A DNA stretch of 64,000 nt from Danio rerio (Eukaryota; Chordata; Actinopteri; Cypriniformes; Danionidae). A model generated the notes under the pieces. The model was given only the letters and a program-made list of their open reading frames with translations, was not told the DNA's origin and ran no database searches. The translations under genes and the position numbers were made by a program. The first letter of the stretch is position 1; the number at the start of each line of letters is the position of its first letter. The stretch is from contig NC_133194.1 in NCBI RefSeq assembly GCF_049306965.1, forward strand, positions 15,047,501 to 15,111,500. Reading direction: 5' to 3'. This document shows positions 46,563-57,772 of the stretch, piece after piece.

Positions 46563-47507
46563 TTTTACAGTTTTTTTTTTTTTTTTTCTATTGGTTTGGC
46601 TCATTTCTTGAAACAGGAATTACATTCTCAAAACAACATGACAAACCTCCAAACCACTTGCCAATTGTTCACAACAGACTTGATTTTCTCATTCATTTCA
46701 TCAAATTGCTAGTACATCTTTGCAAATGATTAATTACAGGGACATTTACCACAATTTCCAAGTGAATAGATCTAGTTGATCTAAACTGATTGTTGATTCT
46801 CAGTGTAATATTTGTTCGCTCCAAAATAGGTCAGCGTCATTTCATGGTATATGTCTTACACAATAGTCTGTTCAATTGTCAAAATTAGTCAAGACCATAA
46901 TACCATGAACACCATACAGTAGGTGAATCCTTGGAACATTTGATTACAATTTATAACAGCTATTTATTCTTTTTGCTCTGATATATGGAAGTTACTTTGT
47001 GTTTGGTTGATCATTACAATAATAAAAAAGGAGTTATTATTTCATTGGCAGTATGAGTGCAATGTGTGACGTAAAAACTTTGAGGCTACTCTTAACCCTA
47101 AAATCCTATTTCTTTTTGTTCAGTTTTATACACAATTGTATTCTGTTAGCTAGACAAACAGTAAAGTAACCATTGTCAATAAAGGACTGGGCTAAGACTG
47201 TAAGGTGGACATGAGGGATATTTTAGTGGTCCTTTGCCATAATGACAAAACATCTAAACATTTTTTGCTTGCAGTGCTTGCATAATGCTAAAAGGACGAA
47301 GCTTTTGGGGGGCACTGAGTGTTTAAATGAGAAGGAAATTTAGTTTTGACACATGAGTGAACTGTTTTGGGAAAGGGATGAGCTTTTGCAAGTGAGCTAT
47401 AGTGTTGTGCTAAACTTTAACACTGTTTTGCCAAATGATCTTAGCATTTTCAGAATGTACTTTCTGTTTCAAGAAATGAGTCAAACCAATGAAGAAAACG
47501 GTAAAAT
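46563..47507. mobile_element. Inverted-repeat DNA element, about 0.94 kb
   Basis: The left end (TTGGTTTGGCTCATTTCTTG, then AAACAGGAATTACATTCTC) is mirrored at the right (CTGTTTCAAGAAATGAGTCA, AACCAATGAAGAAAACGG). Arms about 60 bp. It lies directly beside 44918-46370. No protein recognised. Confidence 0.7.
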
Positions 47508-47849
47508 GTGAGTTTCTTTACTGAAAATAACGCACTGTTAATCCTACAACAATTATACAATGACCCAAATACCCAAAAAAACTGTGGTGGAGGAATTTCC
47601 TCTCTCAGATAAAGTTTATCAGAGTTTTGTCAGTGGAGAATTTTGCTCAGAGCCCTTCATCAGAACGTTTTCCAGGAAACTGTCAACGGTTTCCTGCTGG
47701 GACACATGGGACATTCATGTTCTGCCTGTTTTCTGACCTTTTCTCATTTGTGCTAGCAAAACTATTTATGAAGCTGACCAATGATTGATCATTCCAAAGA
47801 AAACACAAGAGGGCAGTGTAGCGTTGCTTAATGTGTTTAATCAAACCAC

Positions 47850-48123
47850 ATGACCGCCGTCTCCAAACAAGGTGGCCTTTCTTTCACAGAACTTTCTAGC
47901 TGTGTTATTTGTTGGGACATTGTGAAATTTGGAGTACATTTGGACAGAAAAGATGATGACTTAACTGTAAATTGTTTACTCATTTCACTTAAATTCTTCA
48001 TCCACAAATGCAAAACTTTGAAAACAGCTCCTCGATTGTGTTTAAAAAGGAGTTTGCCACCTGAAGAAGCTTTAAAAAGAATGAAGGGTGAGAAGGCTAA
48101 ACAATTGTATGATTTGTTTCTTG
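47850..48123 (+). pseudogene. LINE reverse-transcriptase C-terminal fragment
   Basis: An open plus-strand stretch includes LTVNCLLISLKFFIHKCKTL, which resembles the 'LLLAKFHIHKCK' segment near the C-terminus of some fish LINE ORF2 proteins. About 90 codons remain, without a catalytic domain. It is cut by the hAT-like insertion at 48124; sequence from 48895 on is probably its continuation. Family uncertain. Confidence 0.4.
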
Positions 48124-48308
48124 CAGGGGCGGACTGGGACTAAAAATCAGCCCTGGCACTGTAGCCACATCAGCAAACAATATCAAACCGACACAGCCCC
48201 ACCCTCGGACACGCACATTCAATACTTTTATTGGTGTACAGATGGTAAAATAATATAAGCAGTAACATATTTAATATATATTTAATAGATATTTATTTTG
48301 TGTTTGGA

Positions 48309-48433
48309 CTTGTGAGGAAAACCGGGAGCAAACCCACATGAACATGCAAACTCCACACAGAAACACCAAATGACCCAGCCGAGGCTCGAACCATTGACCT
48401 TTTTGCAGTGAGGCTACCCATTGTGCTGCCCCT
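48309..48433 (-). mobile_element. DANA-type SINE fragment inside a hAT-like element
   Basis: Minus-strand head and central part (AACATGCAAACTCCACACAG, GGCTCGAACC). It lies within the element at 48124-48886, so the SINE either jumped into it or was captured by it. Confidence 0.8.
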
Positions 48434-48693
48434 TTTTGAGACTATTTCAGTAAATTTTATGCATTTGGCAGCGTCTGATTTTAAAGCAATTTTTAAGTTT
48501 CTCTGAACTTTTTGGCACAGCCTTTCCTTTTTTTTACGATCCATCTCTGACAATAAGCTTGTGTTGCACCTAATGTTTGTTTGACATTCTTGCCAGATTT
48601 TGATTACTGTATGTCCGCGTAACCTCTGATTGGGTCGGCCCATCTCGAAACCAGCTGGCCATTGCCGATTTTGCCAATGCTTAACATTTATTA

Positions 48694-48735
48694 TTATTAC
48701 TATTATCATCATCATCATTATCATCATCATCATAA
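48694..48735. repeat. (ATC/ATT)n trinucleotide tract
   Basis: TTATTATTACTATTATCATC and ATCATCATCAT units inside the hAT-like element. The long minus-strand open frame across it (MMMMIMMM...) is an artefact. Confidence 0.85.
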
Positions 48736-49143
48736 TATTCACATCTAGCAAGAAACAAAAACTGCCTGTATGTAAAAGCAATACTTAAAAGAATTAATAA
48801 AAAATAGCATACCGGCCCACATTTAAAAAAAATGGTCCAGCCCTTCTGGCATTTGCCAGAATTCCCAGATGGGCAGTCCGCCCCTGGTTTCTAGAATATG
48901 GTTTTATTTAACCCCTTACAGAGTTTCTGTTTGTTGTCTGCACGGTATGTTGTTCTTTTTTTGTTAAGTTATTTTGTACATTTAAAAAAAATTTGTCTTA
49001 ATTTTATGGTTTTATTTTTGATTCACTGTATATCTGACATGTCTCAGTCAGTTTGTGCATGATTATGTTTGGATTGAGTTTGGCCTAAATTGTTGTTTTT
49101 GAAAGGTAAAAAAAAAAACTTTCTAGCCGTGTAGAGTTTAGAG

Positions 49144-49339
49144 CAGGGGTCACCCAACTTGCTCCTGGAGGGCCGGTGTCCAGCAGATTTTAGCTCCAAC
49201 CCTAATCAAACACACCTGAAGAAGCGAATCAAGGTCTTACTAGGTAAACTTGAAACACCCAGGCAGGTGTGTTCAGGCAAGTTGGAGTTAAACCCTGCAG
49301 GGACACCGACCCTCCAGGATTGAGACTGGTGACCCCTGC
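49144..49339. mobile_element. Short hAT-like MITE (CAGGGGTCACC family)
   Basis: Starts CAGGGGTCACCCAACTTGC and ends GACTGGTGACCCCTG, with GGAGGGCCGGTGTCC mirrored by GGACACCGACCCTCC. Related to 56927-57107. The target duplication is eroded. Confidence 0.8.
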
Positions 49340-50143
49340 TTTAAAACTGCAAGACACAGATGAAAGCAGAACTTGTGAAAGAAATCAAATGTTGTGCAAC
49401 ATAGGATACGACTGTTGTTTCACAATGCATATATTTTTAAATTAACAGCAAACGTGTGCACATGTACAAGGATAAAACCCAGAGAAAAACAGATGCACGA
49501 GCTTGCATACCTTTTACATATTCTCTGCCAGGATATTTGTCATGTTTATGGACATTTCCTACACCCAGAACTTCGAAATGCATCGTGTTTACTTATCTTG
49601 GACGTATAATGCCATATGCCTTTTACTTCCTTTTTTTAGGGCTCCAAAAGTAGAAGTTTCATATATCCAGCTTGCACCATTTAGGAAGTAAACAGCGACC
49701 AGCATTATGCTTTTAGAAATATGTTGTTTTTTTGTTTTTACAGCAACCATCATTATGTTTTTTTTTTACACAAAGATTAACAGACAAGATCGGATTTGCA
49801 TGAAATTTAACCTGAATGTGCAATTTCATGCAAATCCTAACTTGAATGTTAATTTATGTGTCCAATAAAGTTCATGAGACTCTAAAATCATGTGCTCTTG
49901 TTAACTTGCCCTAAGATAAACACAAGCTGTGAGAAATTTAAGGCAAATAGAAATGCGAATACAGAGAAATACAAGAAATATAAGTTAGCGTTCATCTAAC
50001 AAATGCTAGTTCGCCTGTAATCTGAGAAAATAACTTGATTTACCAAAATTGTGCACTTGTTGGAGCAAATTGTGGTTCTAGTAAAGTTTCATGAATATAT
50101 GATTGTGCTGCTTTATTACAGTTGTGTATTTTTGTCATGCGTT

Positions 50144-50503
50144 ATTCATTCATTCATTTTCATTTTGGCTTAGTCCCTTTATTAATCAGAGGTCGCCACA
50201 GCAAAATGAACCACCAACTTATCCAGTATATTTTAGGCAGCGGATGCCCTTCCAGTTGCAGCCTATCACTGGGAAACACCCATACACTCTCATTCACACA
50301 TATACACTATAAAAAATTTAGCTTAACCAATTCACCTATAGTGCATGTCTTTGGAGTTGTGGGGGAAACCGGAGCACCCGGAGGAAACTCACATGGGTAG
50401 AACATGCAAACTCACAGAAATGCCAACTGAATCAGCCGAGGCTAAAAACCAGCGACCTTCTTGCTGTGAGGCGACAGGGATATCCACTATGCCACCGCAC
50501 CAC
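50144..50503 (-). mobile_element. DANA-type tRNA-derived SINE
   Basis: Full-length inverted copy, from ATTCATTCATTTTC... GGCTTAGTCCCTTTATTAA to the tRNA-like head near CTTGCTGTGAGGCGACAGGG. Confidence 0.92.
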
Positions 50504-50617
50504 CTGTCGCAGGTCAAATAAATACAATTATGTTTGTTTTTCACCAAACACTTGTGCCATACGGTATGTCAATTGGGATGACTGTTTGTTAGTTCTGTGT
50601 CTTATTTAAAATGCTTA

Positions 50618-50835
50618 TAGACATAGTTCACAAATTACTCACAATCAAGTGGTTCCAAGCCTTTATGAGTTTTTGAACACAACAAAAAATGTTTTACAGA
50701 ATTTTGTAATGATAATCATTGACATTTATAGTAGAAAAAAACTACTATGAGAATCAATGGCTATTAGTTTGGAAAATTCTTAAAAATATATATATTCTTT
50801 TGTGTTCATCCGAAAAAAAAGAAACTCAAAGAGAT
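50618..50835. repeat. Fold-back MITE fragment (AACACAAAA family)
   Basis: Contains ACATAGTTCACAAATTACTC, GAACACAACAAAAAATG and, mirrored, TATTCTTTTGTGTTCATCC. Non-coding; related to 6960-7105 and 56040-56695. Confidence 0.45.
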
Positions 50836-50880
50836 GTGGAACACACTGATAACAATTTGCTGTAGAACCGACAGTAATTT

Positions 50881-51557
50881 TCCAGCAGACACACAATGTC
50901 ATAACACATTAATATTAGGTTAGATTTAGGTCTTCGACATCTAAGGACAATGTTATATTGACGTCCAGTGATGACGTCAAATGACATTGATATTTGGTTG
51001 ATTTTATGTTATGTTGGAAATTGACCAAAAGTCGTCCAATATCTGATGTCGAGCCAACATCTTAAACCACAATCACATTGACATCAAATACAGGCGTCTA
51101 TTTTTCAGGTATGGCAACCAAAATCCAACGTCTGATAGATGTCATATTGGAAATGTCCACACAATGTCAAGTTGTAACATCATTAGACGTTGATAATTTG
51201 CTGTTTTTAGGTTGGGTTGGAAAGTGAACAAAGTCGTCCAACACCTGACGTCGAGCCAACATCTTAACACAATATCATACTGACATCAAATATTGGCGTT
51301 TATTTCTAAGGTATGACAACCAAAATCCAACATCTGCCAGACGTCATATTGAGAATGTCCACACAACGTCAAGCTGTAACATTATTAGACGTATTTTGTT
51401 GTTAGGTTGCATTGGAAAGTAACCAAAAAGCAATGTTGGACATTAACGTCAGCCTGACGTTGGGTTAACCTGATTTTCATTTCCAAACAAAATGCAACAT
51501 CCCCACGACGTTGGGGTTGTCAATCTGACATCATGTTGATGTCCTGTGCCTGCTGGG
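50881..51557. mobile_element. CCAGCAGGCAC-ended DNA transposon
   Basis: Starts CCAGCAGACACACAATGTCA and ends GATGTCCTGTGCCTGCTGGG. The interior is built of repeated CAAAATCCAACGTCTGA, GTCGAGCCAACATCTTAA and TTAGGTT units (minisatellite-like). Same family as 28988-29507. Confidence 0.75.
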
Positions 51558-52712
51558 TTACTGGCAGCAGTTTTCCAGTAAATTACTATAAACCAATTAC
51601 AGCAAAAATACTGTATTTACACTGCCATTTAACTTGCTCTATATAAAATATACAGTAAGTTTGCAACTTGCAACTTTAAGTACTGTAACATACTGCATAA
51701 CAGTCCTACAGTAAAACAGTTCTCATTACAGTTAAATACTGTGTAATTTGCAAAAACAAAAACAGTCCAAGTAAAAAGAGAGAAAATAATGAAAGAGTTT
51801 TTGTTTGCCATTAAAATGTATACTTTTTGGGTTCAAAAAAGAAAGAAAGAAGAGGTGTGTGAAAACAATGAATTTTATTTTTGATGTAAACTAACCCAAC
51901 ATTGTGTAAAGCAACTGTGAAGAAATACATTATTTTAACAATATCACATTGGGCTTTTCTAAAAGTGCAGGGATTCCCCAGTAATTCAATTATTTTTTAA
52001 AACATTTGTATGTTCATGTTTTCTTTTCTTTGCAGCTGTAGGCACTACTCATAATATTATATCAGTGCTTCAATTTAGAATCCCAATTGGGAAACTCACT
52101 TGCGGTGTCGCCCTTTTACATAAGCATAAGCAGAGCAACACCAAGGAGGATATTTGGAAACGATTAGAAATGCTGACATGTTAAACGCATAAATGTGTTT
52201 CTGTATTGCATTTCCCTGTACTATCCTGAAAAAGAAAAGAAGCTTATACTGTACAAGCACTGGTTTGTTCTAGTTAAGTGCAATAATATAATACAACAGA
52301 TAAGTGCAATAAAGAAAATCAGTGTACTGGTCATTCAAAGTATAATCTCCACAATACTGTGCTCCTGTTTGTTATCTCCTATAGATACGCATGATCCAAA
52401 TCAATGAGGTTCAAGGACAGAGATACAGAAATTTAAATAAGTTATCATTTTTTACACTGCCTGATAACCAATTTGATGAATGTTGTGTTCATTTCAGCAT
52501 TTACCAAATCTTCAATTTAGAATTGACATTTTGTAATTGACACAAGTAAAAGTACATCAATATTCTATAGAAATAATCAAATAACAAATAATAGTGATTT
52601 TATATACACAGAATCATATTAATTTGCAAGTGTCTACAGTTTCAGAATGTCTTTCTCTTTGAAATTATTGAGATTATTTTGTTAAATATTTGTGAAACCT
52701 ACTTTCTTAAAA

Positions 52713-52905
52713 CAGTGTTTCTCAACCACGTTCCTGGAGGACCACCAGCTCTGCATATTTTCCATGTCTCCTTAACCAAACACACCTGATTCAGATCATC
52801 AGCTCATTAGAGACTCAAAGACCTGTTAATGGGTGTGACGGACAAAGGAGACATACAAAACATGCAGTGATGATGGTCCTCCAGGAACGTGGTTGAGAAA
52901 CACCG
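52713..52905. mobile_element. hAT-like fold-back MITE
   Basis: The arms CAGTGTTTCTCAACCACGTT CCTGGAGGACC and their complement give about 30 bp of near-perfect pairing. Flanks TCTTAAAA (52705-52712) and GCTTAAAA (52906-52913) differ at one base. Confidence 0.9.
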
Positions 52906-52913
52906 GCTTAAAA

Positions 52914-54754
52914 CATAATGATTTAAAATGACAATTAATTCTATTATTAGAGATTCAAAGTGATACACTTTTAATACATGGTACATTTTAATACATCATT
53001 AGATAATTCTTGTTTTAAACATGCCTTAAACCATTGTTACACCGAATGGCATTAGTGGCTGTTTTTGTAAGTCATGGTAAAAACTACACTTTAAAAATGA
53101 TGTGAGCCTGAACATTGTTTGAATCCAAATTATAGATTTTTTAATGCAAAAAATCACTGGAATATTATCAGATAATATTCCATAAAGATATTTTTACATT
53201 TCTAACCATAAATATATATATTTAAAAAAAGGCTTATTTTAAATTAATATTGCGCATTTTGTGCACCCTCAGATAGCGTAAGATACCTCAGATACGTGGA
53301 TATCTAAGCCAAATATAGTCCGATCCTAACAAAGTCCAATGACAAAACGTGAATCATTAAGTATTAAACAAAAGAAACTTAAATATTTAAGTTATGCAAG
53401 CTGTTTTAAGTCAGTGTAATGTAATTTAAGCTTAAGTTTAAATTAATTCCACTTAAATTTTAACCGTGTGTTGTCATTCATTTACAGTGTATAGTCATTC
53501 ATTTTTGTTAAGAAAATAATAATAATTTACATCTTATTACTTTTTTTAATACTGCATGTTGGCTGCATTATAGTTTACTGGCTGGTGACAATTTCTCAAA
53601 AAATAAGACAATAAATGATTATTTTTTTTCTGTAATTATTTTCTTACCCTCATGTTAAGCTGAAACTCTATGAAAGCTTTCTTTTGTGGAAAATGAGTGG
53701 TCACCACAATTATTTGATCACCAACATTCTTAAAACCATATACTGCTGAAGCCAAAATTATTAGCCCCCCTTTGATTTTTTTACATTTTATTTTAAATAT
53801 TTAATAAATCATGTTTAACATTTAATATTTTTTCTTCAGGTGAAAGTCTTATTTGTTTTATGAAGGAATTGTGTTGGTCCAACTAGTTAAGGGATTTGTA
53901 ATTCCTAGCATGCTTTGCTTGGAATTGAATTAAGTGAGGGAAATGTTGACAATAAAAGTAATCCTAAGTGTTTAAAGTTAATAAACACTTCAGTTTGTTG
54001 CTTTGCTCAATGAGCAATAACTATCCTAAATTTAGTTCCGAGATTAGTCTCAATATACGTAACTCATGAAATATGCTTTGAAATAGCTCTTAGTTCATTT
54101 AGGATAACTTCAAATAAAACTAAGACACTTTGAAATGTACGACACATAATAGACATACATGATATTATCAGACTTTGAGGTTAAATTAAATCAAAATACA
54201 AATTATTTAAACTTTTATGTGATGAAATCATGTTGGACAAACTCAGTTGCATTTAATTGTGTAACTAATTTTTAGTTGGGGGTAAACAAATTTATTAGAT
54301 CCTGATTGAGGATTGAGGAAATTCTGCCCTCAATTATATTGAGTTCCTCCAATGGGTTACTTTTTTGAGTGCAGGTTTACAACAGAATGAAAAAAAAAAA
54401 AAAGTTCTCTTTCCAATAAACTATCCCTTTAAACAAAAGCCCTGAATTCAAAATACTTTCAAGAATAGTAATAGCAAAGACGATGACCAGTTTGAATACT
54501 AAGAATATGCTCAAAGTTCAGTGCTTTAACAGCATGTCTGTAAAACAATATCGCTATAACCTGATCCCTAACCATAACACTGTAACTGAATCGTTGATAG
54601 GAATGTTATTCCAAGACCAACAAGATTATTGATCTAGAAACATGCAGAATCACTGTTATCTAAAGACTACGTGGTCCTAAATAAACCTAAATGCCCACAA
54701 CTGTAACACTCAGTGACCAAAGGTTGATCATCCATCATTGCACTGCTGAATATA
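52914..54754. other. Intergenic, AT-rich; contains the paqr7 3' flank
   Basis: No exon or complete element apart from the MITE fragment at 53743. AATAAA on the minus strand near 54287 is a possible distant poly(A) signal for paqr7. Confidence 0.4.
53743..53866. mobile_element. TA-targeting MITE fragment
   Basis: Starts CTGCTGAAGCCAAAATTATT and includes GAAAGTCTTATTTGTTTTAT, the same family as 41986-42440, with the rest deleted. Confidence 0.6.
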
Positions 54755-55828
54755 TTACTCTTTCCTTTGCTTTTCGGTATTGCTGACTGCTCTTTTTACT
54801 TTTGCAAGTATATAAAAAGCTATTAGAGTAGACATGACAAGGGTCAAAATAAACAGCAAGACGAAGAAGGATGCCTCTCCGTTGGTATGCAGAGTCACGT
54901 AGACGTCTCTGCGGTTGAGGTAGTCCAAATATGAAGCTTGAATCTGGCAGACTGTACATAAAAATATCAGAACGTGAAATACTTGATGACCCTGACCTAA
55001 AAAGTCACAGTGACCCGGAAACCAGCTCTGGGGAATAGGATGAGTGAAGAAAAACGCGCTGGACAGAAAGAATGCCACCTGGCCAAAGTGAAAAAGCAGA
55101 GCAGGACTGCTTCTGAAATCTCCTGTCACCCAGAACGGATACCAGATGACCAAACGATGGAACACAGGACTGGTGTCCCATTCATATGCTAAGGCTGAAG
55201 GAACTATTTGGCCTACTTTACGTACCCATGGATGATGGGTGTAATTGCAATACGTCCCATAACAGCAGCCGAAGCAAGACAGACAACACAAAAAGCTAGC
55301 AATAGGCATGAAACATCCTCGCACGCTTTCATGCCAACTTTCCTCAATAGCATAGTAGTAGTGCACCACTGCGCTTCCGTATTGATACAGCGCAACACCA
55401 ACATAATCGAGGAAAAAAAAAGCATAATGGTGGAACACTGATTTGGCTGCCAACAGGTGAGCCACAGTGCTAAAACCCATGTAAGCCATTGATGTCAAGA
55501 GAAGGATAAGAAGTGGCCAGGAATGAGCATCATTTATGAAATCTACAGTCTCAGCTAATTGGACAGCTCTCAAAAGCACCACTAGTGCTCCCAGTAGGTG
55601 CGTCCAAACATTTATGGATTCGTTGTGCCATTGGAAGAGCGACAGGAAGTAGTAGCGCCACTTCTGGTGGACTGCGCGGTAGCCAGAGTGAATGTAGTGT
55701 TTGCGGAAAAAACAAGGTGCCTCTTTGTCGCTCAAGGTCTTGGGCATTGATGATATGGTCTCGGAGAGCATCTGAGGAATTTGCATCATCTTCTGCAGGT
55801 TAAAGAATAACCGGCCAATCTTTTTCAT
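54755..55828 (-). CDS. paqr7: Membrane progestin receptor alpha (PAQR7)
   Basis: A multi-pass membrane receptor of the PAQR family that mediates rapid, non-genomic progestin signalling; in fish oocytes mPR-alpha is linked to meiotic maturation. One coding exon gives 357 residues (family about 345-355). Family signatures are visible: FQWHNESINVWTHLLG (65-80), SxxxH at 120-124, FFLDYVGVALYQYGSA (138-153) with Asp141, and GQGHQVFH (278-285) with His281 and His285. Several hydrophobic stretches fit seven membrane spans. The first in-frame ATG is at 55828 (MKKIGRLFFN). Five sense codons precede it in frame, starting with a GTG where family members have ATG. The acceptor (GATTTCCCAG) lies at 55907, so the 5' UTR is split. 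Teleosts have paqr7a and paqr7b; I cannot say which this is. Confidence 0.95.
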   Translation of the reverse strand: MKKIGRLFFNLQKMMQIPQMLSETISSMPKTLSDKEAPCFFRKHYIHSGYRAVHQKWRYYFLSLFQWHNESINVWTHLLGALVVLLRAVQLAETVDFINDAHSWPLLILLLTSMAYMGFSTVAHLLAAKSVFHHYAFFFLDYVGVALYQYGSAVVHYYYAIEESWHESVRGCFMPIASFLCCLSCFGCCYGTYCNYTHHPWVRKVGQIVPSALAYEWDTSPVFHRLVIWYPFWVTGDFRSSPALLFHFGQVAFFLSSAFFFTHPIPQSWFPGHCDFLGQGHQVFHVLIFLCTVCQIQASYLDYLNRRDVYVTLHTNGEASFFVLLFILTLVMSTLIAFYILAKVKRAVSNTEKQRKE

Positions 55829-56039
55829 AAATTTTGTAGTCACGGTGATCTCTTGAAGTTTGCATGCAAGTTAATCCAGGCCTAAACTGAGGACAGGCTT
55901 GTATGTCTGGGAAATCAATAAAAATGTCATATGTGAGTTAGGATTTGTTTACATCTGGTGTTAAGATTTGTGGATCTGGTTACAATTAGATGACAGTAAA
56001 CAGGAGCTGAAAGCTAAAATTATATATTATTATTTTCCA

Positions 56040-56695
56040 CTTGTCCAAATCTGTTTGATTTTCTTTATTTTGTTGAACACAAAAGACTAAAGAATGTTGC
56101 AAAAAAAAAAAAAAAAAGCAGCCATTGACTTCTGTATTTTTTGTTTTAACCTCCTAGGGCTTAGTGGCCACATACGTGGACAGCAAATTTTAGCTCTTAA
56201 TATTTAAAATACTTTGAATGTTTATATTTTGTTACAGACAGACAGTGTCATCATGCAACTGTTTGGCAGCATATGAGATGTCCCAAACACTATTTTTAAC
56301 TGTCTAAAATGACAGTCAAAAAATGTCCAATTTTTTTTTCTATGTTAAATTTGCATTATAAAACAGTCAGGAAAAAGTGTTTTATGTAAATTCGGACCAC
56401 GAGTCCACATATATGGAAATCATTTTTCTCTAAAAGTACATCATATCAAAAGATGATACTCAGGTTTTTATTCTAATTAGGTTCCAATAAGCCCAAATAG
56501 CAAAGAGAATTAAAAAATGCATGTAAAAAACACCTTGGGGCTTAAGAGGTTAAATATGATTGCCAACGGTTGCTGGTTTGAAACATCCTTCAGAATATCA
56601 TTTTGTGTGTTCAGCAGAAGAAAGGAATTAATAAGTTTAAAACTACATGAGTGTGAGTAAATAGTGAGGACATTTTTGGATGAACTTTTCCTTTA
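56040..56695. repeat. Fold-back MITE (AACACAAAA family) hosting a TTAA element
   Basis: TTTTGTTGAACACAAAAGAC on the left faces ATTTTGTGTGTTCAGCAGAA on the right, and the outer sequence continues as in other copies. The element at 56150-56549 is inserted in the middle. In the paqr7 5' UTR intron. Confidence 0.5.
56150..56549. mobile_element. TTAA-flanked DNA transposon (piggyBac- or Kolobok-like)
   Basis: Begins CCTCCTAGGGCTTAGTGG and ends CCTTGGGGCTTAAGAGG, directly flanked on both sides by TTAA (56146-56149, 56550-56553), the target duplication of piggyBac and Kolobok elements. 400 bp, non-autonomous. Confidence 0.75.
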
Positions 56696-56926
56696 TAAAC
56701 ACAATTGATTTGACTGTTTTGTAGGTCTAAATGTTCAGTGGCTAAAAAAATATTCAATTATTCGCCTAAAGTGAGCTAAAAACATTACAGGACATTTTGT
56801 TGAAGCATACTAGCCAGACAGAACTTAAACTTTGCCATCGGAGAGAAATCCTTTTAAGGAATCCAAAACGTATTTAAAAGTGGACAGGTGTAAATGTGAA
56901 AAAACAACAACAACAACATTCTAATA

Positions 56927-57107
56927 CAGGGGTGGGCAACTCGATCCTGGAGGGCCGGTGTCCTGCACAGTTTAGCTCCAACTCTAATCAAACACACCTG
57001 CTTATAGATTTCTAGTGATCTTGAAGACACTGATTAGTTTGTTCAGTTGTTTTTGACTAGTGTTGGAACAAAACTCTCCCCTCGAGGATCAAGTTTGCCC
57101 ATCTCTG
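56927..57107. mobile_element. Young hAT-like MITE, perfect target duplication
   Basis: Starts CAGGGGTGGGCAACTCGATC and ends TTGCCCATCTCTG. Both flanks are exactly TTCTAATA (56919-56926 and 57108-57115). 181 bp; related to 49144-49339. In the paqr7 5' UTR intron. Confidence 0.93.
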
Positions 57108-57120
57108 TTCTAATACCTGG

Positions 57121-57358
57121 TGTTAACCAGTGTTGGGGAAAAAAGTAATATATTACAATCACTTCAAGTCACTTTAGTCACTTAAAAAAAAACAAAAAAC
57201 CAAACTACATGTGTTAGTTACTTTTTAAGGACCCAATGTGAAAATATACGTGCTTTATTATTTCATTGTAATTTGCTTTTTTTTGGTACTTTTTTTAAAG
57301 AGATAAAGTAGACAAAAAATTGTAATATATTACTTTTTACCCAACACTGTGTTAACAG
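57121..57358. repeat. Inverted-repeat element, GTTAACCAGTGTTGGG ends
   Basis: GTTAACCAGTGTTGGGGAAA at the left is mirrored by TTACCCAACACTGTGTTAAC at the right, with AAAGTAATATATTACA mirrored inside. A common fish repeat with hAT-like ends; the target duplication was not resolved. Confidence 0.65.
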
Positions 57359-57427
57359 GGCTATAGTGAATCTTTTTTTTTTTTTTACAAAGAAGTTATA
57401 CTTTGTTTAAATGACCACCAAATATTT

Positions 57428-57772
57428 CATTCACTCATTTTACTTCAGCCTAATACCTTATTTATCAGGGGTCACCACAGTGGAATGCACTGCCAACTAT
57501 TCTGTCATATGTTTTTCATAGTGGATGCCCTACTAGCCGCAACCCTGTACAGGGAAACACCCATACATTCTCATTTACACACACACTCTTACACTATGGC
57601 CAATTTAGTTTACCCAATTCACCTACACCACATGTCTTTGGACTTGTGGGGAAAACCGGAGCACCCGGAGTAAACAAATGCCAACATGACAGAAACGCTT
57701 AACCAGCCGAGGCTTAAACCAGCCACCTTCTTGCTGTGAGGTGATTGTGCTACCCACTACGCCGCATGCAGC
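57428..57772 (-). mobile_element. DANA-type tRNA-derived SINE
   Basis: Inverted, nearly full-length and older copy, with clear AAGACATGTGGTG, GGGGAAAACCGGAGC and CTTCTTGCTGTGAGG landmarks. It lies in the paqr7 5' UTR intron. Confidence 0.88.

Larger units (their letters stand above)
48124..48886. mobile_element. hAT-like MITE with 8-bp duplication
   Basis: Starts CAGGGGCGGACTGGGACT and ends GGGCAGTCCGCCCCTG. Flanks GTTTCTTG (48116-48123) and GTTTCTAG (48887-48894). It shares an end style with 45499-46056 and holds an inverted DANA fragment and a (TCA)n tract. Confidence 0.88.

Noticed and set aside
48293-48781. Minus-strand open frame of 162 codons
   Set aside because: It runs across a SINE fragment and an (ATC)n tract inside a MITE and shows no protein domain.
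50881-51557. Regularly spaced repeats considered as a CRISPR array
   Set aside because: Units are degenerate, AT-rich and bounded by transposon-like inverted ends, in a vertebrate genome.
55010-55803. Plus-strand open frames opposite paqr7
   Set aside because: Antisense shadows of the long paqr7 coding exon.
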